Part shown: positions 54,985 to 64,000 of the stretch, one piece after another
Position numbering within the stretch: the first letter of the stretch is position 1
How the letters are laid out: every line of letters starts with the position of its first letter
NCBI RefSeq assembly: GCF_033118175.1
Contig: NC_083714.1
Span: 9,238,001-9,302,000, forward strand
Source of the DNA: Dama dama
Taxonomy: Eukaryota; Chordata; Mammalia; Artiodactyla; Cervidae
Direction of reading: 5' to 3'
DNA: 64,000 nucleotides
The notes under the pieces: generated by a model
What the model was told of the DNA's origin: nothing
Database searches by the model: none
The model's input: only the letters and a program-made list of their open reading frames with translations
Position numbers and translations under genes: made by a program

Positions 54985-55240
54985 GGCAGCTAACACTCAT
55001 TGAGCCCTTATGAGCTAGGCACTACTCTCAGTGCTTATATGAATTATCTCACATCATTCTCACAACCCATCTACGGGGTACATATCATTGTTGACCTCAT
55101 TTTATGCCTGAGGAAGCTGAGGTACAGAGAAAGAAAACAATTTGCAGGTGGTCAGAGAGCTGGTAAATGACAGAGCCTAGATTCAAGTCCAGGTGGTTGG
55201 TTCTAATCCACTCTAACCTGTTTCACTGCATGCCACTTTT
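54985..55240 (-). mobile_element. MIR SINE, antisense
   Basis: gagctaggcactactctcag, tctcacatcattctcacaac and gctgaggtacagagaaagaa are the antisense order of MIR. Confidence 0.85.
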
Positions 55241-55352
55241 AACTTCTAGATTGTTTTGCCTTGATTAGATGTGAGGACCGAGGGGGTTGGGATTAGGTTC
55301 AGCTATGAGCTACCAGGCATCCAAAAACAAGAACATATTAAACAGGGTAGAA

Positions 55353-55554
55353 GGTTTCTGTGGTGGCTCAGTGGTAAAGAATCTACCTGCCAAACAGGAG
55401 ACATGAGTTTGATCCCTGGGTCAGGAAGATCCCCTGGAGAAGGAAATATTCTTCCTTCAGCACATACTCCAGTATTCCTGACTGGGAAATCTCATGAACA
55501 GAGGAGCCTGGTGGGCTTGCAAAGAGTTGGACATGACTGAGCAACTAAACAACA
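55353..55554 (+). mobile_element. Bov-tA SINE with target-site duplication
   Basis: Sense copy flanked by aacagggtagaa (55341-55352) and aacaggatagaa (55555-55566), one mismatch. Confidence 0.93.
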
Positions 55555-55566
55555 AACAGGATAGAA

Positions 55567-56633
55567 ATTCATTTCTCTTTCATTAAAGAAAAAAATTAAT
55601 TAAACCCTAAAAGGCTTAATGGCCAGTCATCTCCACAATGTGGCACTTGTCTCCATGGTACAGGATAGAGCTCCAGCCATCATGTTCATGCTCTAAGCAA
55701 CAAAATGCTGGGTGGAGGGAAAGAAAGAATAGATACTGGGGACAACTGGCAGTCTGCTATAAGAGAAATTCCAGCACTCTGCCATGAGTGATTGCAAGGA
55801 GGATGGGGTTACCAGCAGTGGAGGTAGAGAACACAGGCCTTTATTATTTTTGTATGCCCAAGGTCTTTCCCCTCCCTTGGAAGCAAAACCCTCTGTTTTA
55901 GGGGAGTACTGCTCCTCTCCTGCCCAACAATGCCCATTTTAGCCTGGCCTTCCAATCCAAGTACCCTGTCATCTCCCTAGTCACAGTTGATCTGATGGGT
56001 TGATGTACAGGCATGTGATCTAAATCAGAACAATCTGAATCCTTCTCTTCACCAATTTAAATGGGGAAAAATACTGTGTCCCACTTTTGTGGGACAGCTT
56101 GTATATGTGTGGCCAGAAACTGTTGGTGGCCCTTTTACGACTCCAGGGAGGAAGTATGTCTAAGAGAATGCAATCAGCATGCAGAATGAACTGTAAATTC
56201 CTATTGGTTGGTGTTCAAGTCTCTGGTCTTGCCCTTGAGACCCGTCTATATTCTTGCCCTTAGTATGATTAGGTGAGACTTCCGATAAATTCCCTCTTGT
56301 GCTCAAGTTAAAGCTGTATTTCTGTCAACTTGCAACCAGTAAAATCCTGATTAAAGCTGTGTTCTAAAAGTTAACTCTCGAATCAATGTAGATATGCTTA
56401 AGGTCTGTGTGTGTGTTTGGGGGTGGTGGTCATAGTAAATAGCAACCAGAAGCAGGAGGATACTTTATGAGGCTGTTTTAATAGTCTACACGAGGAACAA
56501 TGAGAATCTGAACTAAGGTGATATCAGTGGGTACTGTAGCTCCTGGCCGGGTTTGCCATGTCTCTTCTAGACCTTGAATCTGTTGCCCATATCTGCATAT
56601 TGATCATCTCTACCTGAATGGATGGCATCACTA
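55567..56633. other. No gene seen
   Basis: Unique-looking AT-rich DNA with frames below 60 codons. The duplicated tract gaatggatggcatcactacc / ggatggatggcatcacc near 56615-56660 leads into the next element. Confidence 0.5.
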
Positions 56634-56643
56634 CCTGGATGGA

Positions 56644-56787
56644 TGGCATCACCAACCACTGGTTGGATGGCATCACTGACTCAATGGACATAAGTTTGAG
56701 CAAGCTCTGAGGGTTGGTGATGGACAGGGAAGCCTGGCGTGCTGCAGTCCATGGGGTCGCAAAGAGACATGACTGAACTGAACTGAC
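56644..56787 (+). mobile_element. BovB 3'-end insertion with target-site duplication
   Basis: Sense BovB tail (ggatggcatcactgactcaa … gactgaactgaactga) flanked by cctggatgga at 56634-56643 and 56788-56797. Confidence 0.9.
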
Positions 56788-56847
56788 CCTGGATGGAATG
56801 TAACATGTCCCTGTTCATTATGAGGATATTTTCCTCTATATCTTTTG

Positions 56848-58830
56848 TTCTTCAGTCGCTGACTTGGTGACCCCATGGACTGCAGCACATCAAGCTTCCC
56901 TGTACTTCACTATCTCCCAGAGTTTGCGCAAACTCATGTCCATTGAATCAGTGATGCCATCCAACAGTCTCATCCTCTGTCATTCCCTTCTCCTCCTGCC
57001 CTCAATGTTTCCCAGCATCAGAGTCTTTTCCAGTGAGTTAGCTCTTCACATCAGGTGGCCAAAGTATTGGAGCTTCAGCATCAGTCCTTCCAATGAATAT
57101 TCAGGGTTGATTTCTTTTGGGATTGACTGGTTTGATCTCCTTGCAGCCCAAGGGGTTCTCAAGAGCCCTCTAAAACCACAGGTCAAAAGGATCAATTCTT
57201 CAGCACTCAGCCTTCTTTATGGTCCATCTCCATCCATACATGACTTTGACATATCTTTGACATATCTTTGACAATACAGACCTTGTTGGCAAAGTCTTGT
57301 CTCTACTTTTTAATATGCTGTCTATGATTTTTATAGCTTTTCTTCCAAGGAGCAAGCATCTTTTAATTTCATGGCTGCAGTCACCATCTGCAGTGATTTT
57401 GGAGCCCAAGAAAATAGTCTGTCTCTGTTTCAATTTTTTCCCATCCATTTGCCATGAAATGAGGGGACCAAATGCCATAATCTTCATTTTTTGAATGTTG
57501 AGATTTAAGCCAGCTTTTTACTCTTCTCTTTCACCTTCATCAAGAGGCTCTTTAGTTCCTCTTCACTTTCTGCCATTAGTGTGGTGTCATCTGCATGTCT
57601 GAGGTTATTGATGTTTCTCCCGACAATCTTGATTCCAGCTTATGCTTCAACCAGTCCAGCATTTTGCATGATGTCCTCTGCATAGAAGTTAAATAAGCAG
57701 GGTGACTATATACAGCCATGGCATACTCCTTTTCCAATTTTAAACCAGTCCATTGTTCCATGTCCGGTTCTAACTGTTGCTTCTTGACCTCCATACAGGT
57801 TTCTCAGAAGGCAGGTAAGGTAGTCTGGTATTCCCATCTCTTTAACAATTTTCCATAGTTTGTTGTGATCCACAGAGTCAAAGGCTTTAGCATAATCAGT
57901 GATGTAGAAGTAGATGTTTTTATGGAATTCCCTTGCTTTTTCTATGATCCAGCAGATGTTGGCAATTTGATCTCTGGTTCTTCTGCCTTTTCTAAATCCG
58001 GCTTGTACTCTGGAAATTCTTGGTTCATGTACTGCTGAAGTGTAGCTTAAAGGATTTTGAGCATTACCTTGCTATCATGTGAAATGAGTGCAGTTATGCA
58101 GTAGTTTGAGTATTCTTTGGCATTGCCCTTCTTTGGGGTTGGAAAGAAAACTGACCTTTTCCAGTTCTGTGGCCACTGCTGAGTTTTCCAAATTTGCTGG
58201 CATATTGAGCACAGCACTTTCGCAGCATCATCTTTTAGGATTTGAAATAGCTCAGCTGGAATTACATCACTTCCACTAGCTTTGCTCATAGTAAAAGCAT
58301 CCTAAGTCTTCACACTCCAGGATGTCTGGCTGTAGGTGAGTGATCAAACCATCGTGGTTATCTGGATTACTAAGACCATTTTTTTAGTTTTTGTGTATAT
58401 TCTTGCCACCTCTTCTTAATATCTTCTGCTTCTTTTAGGTCCATATGGTTTCTGTCCTTTATTGAGCCCATTTTTGCATGAAATTTTCCTTTTGTATCTC
58501 TAATTTTCTTTAACAGATCTCTAGTCTTTCCCATTCTATTTTTTTTCTCTACTTCTTTGCATTGTTCATTTAAGAAGGCTTTCTTATCTCTCCCTGCTGT
58601 TCTCTGGAATTCTGCATTCAGATCCGTGTATCTTTTCTTTTTGCCTTTGCCTTTCACTTCTTTTTTTCAGCTATTTGAAAGGCCTCCTCTGACAACCATT
58701 TAGCATTTTTGCATTTCTTTTTCTTGGGGATGGTTTTGATCACCACCTCCTATACAGTGTTACAAACCTCCATCCATAGTTCTTCAGGTACTCTGTCTAT
58801 CAGATCTAATTCCCTGAATCTGTTTGTCCT
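56848..58830 (-). mobile_element. BovB LINE, long antisense copy (linker, RT, 3' end)
   Basis: On the minus strand from about 58830 to 56848: linker (frame 58657-58370), a segment before RT (58289-58047), broken RT (57794-57576, 57487-57200) and the 3' tail. The 3' tail (ttcttcagtcgctgacttgg) faces the plus-strand BovB tail at 56787. Several stops and shifts show that it is older than the copies at 14, 38 and 45 kb. Confidence 0.92.
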
Positions 58831-58834
58831 TGGA

Positions 58835-59615
58835 CATATGTGTAATATCTACTTAAAAACTCCTCTGTCTTAATTCTAACATCTAGATCTCTAGGGGCTG
58901 GTTTTCATTGATTACCTTTTTTTCTTCAGTATGGGTCCCATTTATCTGTTTCCAATATGCTCAGTCATTTGAATTTCTTGGAGGACATGTTGTAGAGAAT
59001 CTGGATTCCATTGTGTCCCTCGGAATAGTATTGATTTTTTTGTCTTAGCAGGTAGTTAACTTGACAGAACTCAGATTCTATACTCAATTTCCCCTGCAGT
59101 AAGTAGCAGCCAAAATTTCTATTCAGTTCTTTTAGTTTGAACTGTTGGGAAACTGCCCTGTGAGTGCATGGCCAAGTTTGAGGAACTTGTGGGACATTCA
59201 GTCTGAGTGCATATGAGTCTGGGTTAGTGGAGAGAGAGCTGGGATGGAGATGTATAATGCAGAATCTCTGGTGGCTAAGTGATAGATGAGTCCATGGGTG
59301 TAGATGATATAACCAGATAACAGAGTAAGAAAACAATTGATAACAAGGCCCAGTACTTAAAGGAAAACCATAAGAAATGAGGCACTTTAGGAGACTAAGA
59401 AACAGCCAGAAAAATTCAAGGCACACAAGAAAAGGTGGTATACAAAAGACAGGGGAGGAGAATTTCATGAATGAGTTAGTGGTCAGTAGATTCCAGTTCA
59501 GCAGAAAAAGCAAGCAAAGCAAGTACTGAAAAGCAGGCATTGGATTTAACAACTAAGAGGTCTTCACCTCAGGGATCGCAGTTTCAGTAGTATGGGGCAT
59601 TGTTACATTGCAATT
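58835..59615. other. No host gene seen; L1-like start and unidentified DNA with a 195-codon frame
   Basis: Bases 58840-59060 resemble an antisense old L1 segment. A 195-codon minus-strand frame (59552-58965) crosses from it into unidentified DNA; it is Leu/Ser/Phe/Pro-rich without a domain, so I regard it as a chance frame. Confidence 0.45.
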
Positions 59616-59619
59616 TGAG

Positions 59620-60165
59620 GAGTGTGAGTGTGTGGTAGACTTTATCCCATGTTCCCTGTTAACAGTTCCTCTCAGTAATCATACCCCTGTCTACTCACCT
59701 GGTCTTGAATCTGGTGAGCTCTCTATATAAGTTTAACTGATAGAATGCAAGAAGTGATGCTGCTTGACTTACAAGGTTAGGTCATAAGGAACCTTGCCAC
59801 TTTCACTTTGGTCTTTAGGGTTATGAGCAATCATTTAAGAAGTTTCATCACCCTGTTAGACCACATGGAGAGATTGTGAGACAGCATGGACAGAGCATGA
59901 AACCTAGCTGCAGGATTCCAGAAATCTCTACCAAGGCACCAGCCATAAAGGAAACCATCCTGGCTCCACCAGATCAACTTATCCACCAGCTGGACATCAC
60001 TAGGTGACTCTAGTAGATGCCATATGGGGCGGGAAAATTGTCCAGTAAGACTTGCTCAAATTTCTCATCCACCCAATCATGACAATAATAGAACGCTTAT
60101 TGTTTTCATTCCTGTATTTGGGGGTGGTTTATTAAACAGCAGTGTATAACTGGAACATTGGACAT
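59620..60165 (+). mobile_element. MLT1-type (ERVL-MaLR) LTR
   Basis: gagagattgtgagacagcatgg in the middle and gtatttgggggtggtttatt / aaacagcagtgtataactgg at the 3' end match the MLT1 layout. Confidence 0.75.
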
Positions 60166-60166
60166 G

Positions 60167-60283
60167 GAATCCCTGATAGCTCAGTTGGTAAAGAATCTGC
60201 TTGCAATGCAGGTGATCCTGGTTTGATTTCTGGGTCAGGAAGATCCACTGGAGGAGGGATAGGCTACCCACTCCAGTATTTTT
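60167..60283 (+). mobile_element. Bov-tA SINE, 3'-truncated
   Basis: Sense copy from aatccctgatagctcagttgg to cactccagtattttt, cut where the next SINE begins. Confidence 0.88.
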
Positions 60284-60486
60284 GGGCTTCCCTTGTGGCT
60301 CAGCTGGTAAAAAATCAGCCTGCAATGGGGGAGATCTGGGTTCAATCCCTGGGTTGAGAAGATTCCCTGGAGAAGGAAATGGCTACCCACTCCAGTATTC
60401 TGGCCTAAAGAATTCCATGGACTGTATAGTTCATGGGGTCTCAAAGAGTCAGACATGACTGAGTGACTTTCACTTCACTTCACTTG
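60284..60486 (+). mobile_element. Bov-tA SINE, full length, in tandem with the previous
   Basis: gggcttcccttgtggctcagc head through gactgagtgactttcacttc with a (cttca)n tail. Confidence 0.92.
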
Positions 60487-60489
60487 GGC

Positions 60490-61210
60490 ATTGGAATAAT
60501 AGAGATTGTAAATGCATATTATACTTCCAGTAAGCTTGGAAAGGGAAAGATCAGATGGCAGCTAGAAGGTCTCATAAGATTGTGGGCAGATTTCTTTTAA
60601 GGTGGTAGAGACTTGAAAATGTTTACATGTTTTGGTGGAGGGAGCTAGGAGATGGAGAAAGTTGAAGATACAGAAGAGAGGGGAGATGATTGATGTGTGA
60701 GATTTCGAGAAGGGCAGGGATGAAATTCAAAACTCAAGTAGAGGAGCTGATGTTAGGCATAAGGGTAGTGGGGCACTTTAGTCTCTAAAATAAGAGATGT
60801 CTGCCCTCTTCTGGATGTTTAAAAATGTCAGGCTTTCCTATTACTGGAATTGAGAGAATATATGAAGGTTAGTTAGTAATGGATCTCCCAAGCATTGATG
60901 ACTGTGGCACTTTCTTTGGCTTATTCACTTAACCCGGACCAGGAAGTGACTAGAATTTCCATCCTTAGTTCTGTTTTTCCTGTTAACTAAGAGTTTATTC
61001 TGTCTACTGAGAATGTTGTGAGCAGAAATAGGTATTGGGCTTGAGGATGGTAATGAAGATTTGGAAGAACTGTTTTGAGAAGTGAGAGCAGAAACTGACT
61101 AAAATTTTGTGGATTTTGTGCCTGGTGGATTTCCACGCATTATTGAATTGAAAACCACAAAAGTGAGAGAGCACTGATCATTGTACCTATGATAGTTTCT
61201 TTAAGGATAC
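60490..61210. other. No gene seen
   Basis: AT- and GA-rich DNA without frames above 60 codons or recognisable repeats. Confidence 0.5.
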
Positions 61211-61381
61211 ACACTGCAGCCCACTAGGTTCCTTTGTCCATTGGATTCTCCAGGCAAGAATCCTGGAGTGGATTGCCATGCCCTCCTCCGACGGATCTTC
61301 CCTACAGGAATTAAACCAGAATCTCCTGTGTCTCCTGCGTTGGCAGGTACAGTCTTTATCACTGAGCCACCTGGGAAGCCT
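61211..61381 (-). mobile_element. Bov-tA SINE, tail truncated
   Basis: Antisense copy from cactgcagcccactaggttcc to ctgagccacctgggaagcc; the 3' tip of the SINE is missing. Confidence 0.88.
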
Positions 61382-63349
61382 GATATATTCTCTCAGTTCT
61401 TAAAGTCATGGCATAAAGAGAAAAGACTATCTTTGCGTGGATTCAGAGCTGATGTCTTAGGTCAAGGTTTGGTGAGAGTATTGATCAGAGAGGTTAAAGT
61501 GATTGATTATAAGATATAAAGTAAAAAATAAGGAAAATGATAAGCCATACTGGGAGAAAAATGAAGGGATCAAGGAGGTCTTGATAAGGTTGAAGAATTA
61601 GTGCAGTGTGAATAAGAGAGAGAATGAGCTGGAGAGACAGAAGTAGACTAAACTATTTCAAAGATAAAGAATTCTAGGTGATCACAAAGTTCAGGGTATG
61701 AACATGGAAGAAAGTCGTTGGAGACAGACAAGAAAATCAAGAGAATGAGAGGCCAGGGTACTGCATGAGTGAAAACATGGAACTTGAAATTACTTTAGGT
61801 AATAGGAAAACTTGAGGGTGGGAAAGAAGACATTAGTTGGGATGCCATATCCCTCAATGAAGGTAAGGGAGTGAACAGAGTTCAGAAGCTGACATAATAA
61901 GAAGACTGTGATGTGGTTTACAGAGAAAAATGCATGTATTAGATAAGCTTCCTGCAGGCATGAGTTACAGTGATGTTGGCTGTGAATTCAATTTCTGGAT
62001 TTAACAATAAGGTACATCCAGAAAAGAGAAGAGGAAATTTGCTGACCTATATGTGACACCATCCAGAAATCACTAAAATACTATCTGTTGTGTGCAATGA
62101 AACTATGGAAAAGATGGATAACTAGCTAAATTTGTGGATTCGTAAGATGGCAACCAAACTTTACAAAGCATAATAAACAACATTGTTTTGAGGCTGAGAG
62201 CCAAAGAAATTTAAGATCTTGTTACTCAGGTCAGGAAAATGTTAGACCCTTCTCACTATGAAAAAGGAATAGTGCATATATAATTCATTATTTTAAGAAC
62301 TATAAAATGAGATGTCTTTAAACAGAAACACAAGTGTACCTATGGCTAATTCTTGTTCATGATTGACAGTAAACCACAAAATTCTGTAAAGCAATTATCC
62401 TTCAATTTAAATAAAGAAAGTGGCAAAAAAAGATTATATGTTCATTGGTTGATGAGAATGTGACCAGGGGTTTGTAGGAATGTCACCCTGTATGTCCACT
62501 AGGAGCAGTGGCTCAGTATTTGCTAGTTCACTGCTTAAGGTAAAATTATTGGACACAACTACCCCATATAATGAGAATTGATGTGTGTGTGTGTTGAAGT
62601 ATTTTAACGCAAATTTCAGACATCCTGACATTTCCTTTGTAAATATTTCAGTATGTATCTCCAGCACAGTGATTCTCCAAGTGTGGTCTGAGGACCCTGG
62701 AGAAACCTGACACCTGAAATCCATTCAGTGCCTGGGAACTCCTCCTTTTTCCCACTGCATATCTCCATAAGGTTGAATTTTCTTCATATATGTCAACCAA
62801 AGTAACCACAACCATACCACAGTGATGAAGCAAGTAAGAGAGTCTAGCTGTCTTATATTAAGGCAAACATTACAGAGCTTTTCAAAAAAGAAAACATCTC
62901 TAAATATTTTTTTATTTTGCAAAATAGTTATTTTAATAAAATATATTGTTTATGTTAACATGTAGTGGATTTATTGTTATTTTAATGAATTAATAAATAT
63001 TTTTAGATATTTTCAGTTTTTATTTTGAATATAGTAAATATTAGTAGATCTGTAACCTACATATGTGAAAGTCTTTAGGGTCCAAGAAAATAGTAGTGAT
63101 CTCTTTTTACTGTGTTCACATTTTAAACTATATTATAAAAAAGCTGGCAGAATTTTTAAAAAGAAGCACTAGTGTACTTCCTTTGAACACGTTTGCAAAA
63201 CTTGCCAGAAGGAAGAGGAAGTTTTAAACTACTCCAGCTGTGCATGAAAAGGAACTAGCATGGAATGATTCTAGTAATTAAAGTCACCAAGGCTACTTTC
63301 TGAAACTGGAAATCCCACAACAACTTTTTAAAAAAACCTTTTTGTTTTT
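61382..63349. other. No host gene seen; GA-rich old repeat and a short L1 3' end
   Basis: Bases 62335-62435 (gtacctatggctaattcttg … caatttaaataaagaaag) are a short sense L1 3' end. Bases 61500-61980 are GA-rich and resemble the sequence at 54 kb. Bases 62660-62725 (gattctccaagtgtggtctg) may be a MER5-type piece. No gene is supported. Confidence 0.5.
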
Positions 63350-63620
63350 AAATAATTGTGGCCTCACAGGAAGTTGCAAAATAGTGCTTAGAGGTCCATG
63401 TGCTTGTCATCAGGTTTCCCCAATGATGGTATCTTATGTAACTGTAAAATGTCAAGTCCAGGAAATTGATATTGGTACAGTATTGTTAATTATATTATAG
63501 ACCTTATTCAGTTGTCATCACTTTTTACATACTTTGATTTTGTGTGTGCATGTAGCTGTATACAGTTTTACCTCATGTTTAGATTTGTACAACCCCCACC
63601 ACAGTCAATATATAAAACTG
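63350..63620 (-). mobile_element. Old L1-like 3' region, antisense
   Basis: ggcctcacaggaagttgcaa, tccccaatgatggtatctta and ttgtacaacccccaccacag are typical of old L1 3' sequences in antisense; the piece resumes after the SINE at 63831 to the window end. Confidence 0.6.
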
Positions 63621-63633
63621 TTCAGTTATCTCA

Positions 63634-63817
63634 GATGGCTCACATGGTAAAGAATTTGCCTGCAGTGTAGACCTGGGTAAGATCCCTGGATCAGGAAGAT
63701 CCCCTGGAGAAGGGAATGATGACCCACTTCAGTCTGGAGAATTTCATGGCAGAGGAGCCTGGCAGGCTACAGTCCATGGGGTCTCAAAGGGTCAAATAGG
63801 ACTGAGTGACTAACACT
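63634..63817 (+). mobile_element. Bov-tA SINE with perfect 13-bp target duplication
   Basis: Sense copy flanked by ttcagttatctca at 63621-63633 and 63818-63830. Confidence 0.95.
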
Positions 63818-64000
63818 TTCAGTTATCTCAAAAGTGCTCCCTTGTGCTACCCCTTTATATTCTCAGCCCCCAGCTTCATCCTTACACCCTGGCAACAATT
63901 AATCTCTTCTCAATCTCTATAGTTTGGCATTTATATAAATGGAGTCCTATAATATGTAACCTTTGGGGATTGACTTTTTTCACTAAGTGAAATGCCCTTG

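Noticed and set aside
58965..59552. 195-codon minus-strand hydrophobic frame
   Set aside because: It crosses from an L1-like piece into unidentified DNA; Leu/Ser/Phe/Pro-rich composition without transmembrane periodicity or a known family.

Overview
The window is nuclear DNA of a ruminant, most likely a bovid. The basis is its repeats: BovB (RTE-type) LINEs, Bov-tA/Bov-A SINEs, cetartiodactyl CHR-type tRNA SINEs, bovine-type L1, and a class II (betaretrovirus-like, lysine-tRNA primed) endogenous retrovirus. There are no bacterial features. Most open reading frames are fragments of transposons or chance frames in simple repeats.

Layout. (1) 1-9.96 kb: stacked L1 pieces, an inverted BovB piece, a solo LTR and SINEs. 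(2) 9.96-28.1 kb: a GC-rich block full of minisatellites. It holds an (TG)n run, a ~40-bp minisatellite (10.34-10.99 kb), and a ~20-bp minisatellite (11.88-12.97 and 21.0-21.95 kb) that is split by an 8-kb decayed provirus. The provirus is itself interrupted by a BovB copy inside gag. The block then carries three recognisable exons of PLCXD1 (23.2, 26.4 and 27.4 kb) with further minisatellites in the introns and in the tail. (3) 28.3-64 kb: AT-rich, gene-poor DNA with BovB, L1, MLT1, MIR, L2, MER5A and many SINEs. It is broken only by an unmethylated-looking CpG island at about 32.47-33.05 kb that could be a promoter.

The only host protein-coding gene I can name is PLCXD1 (PI-PLC X-domain protein; in human it lies in the pseudoautosomal region PAR1). 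Here it looks broken: exon 2 carries a frameshift, the exons for the catalytic core are not found, and the last exon has an in-frame TGA 36 codons before the ancestral stop. The last coding bases plus the stop have been amplified as a ~95-bp tandem repeat. The minisatellite density fits a subtelomeric or pseudoautosomal location, but that location is inference. The neighbour expected on the 3' side in human (GTPBP6) is not visible.

There is no operon-like or cooperative gene system. The interesting content is layered: a provirus without its 3' LTR inside a minisatellite, clean nested insertions with target-site duplications that give a relative time order, and a decaying gene with a coding-derived tandem repeat.
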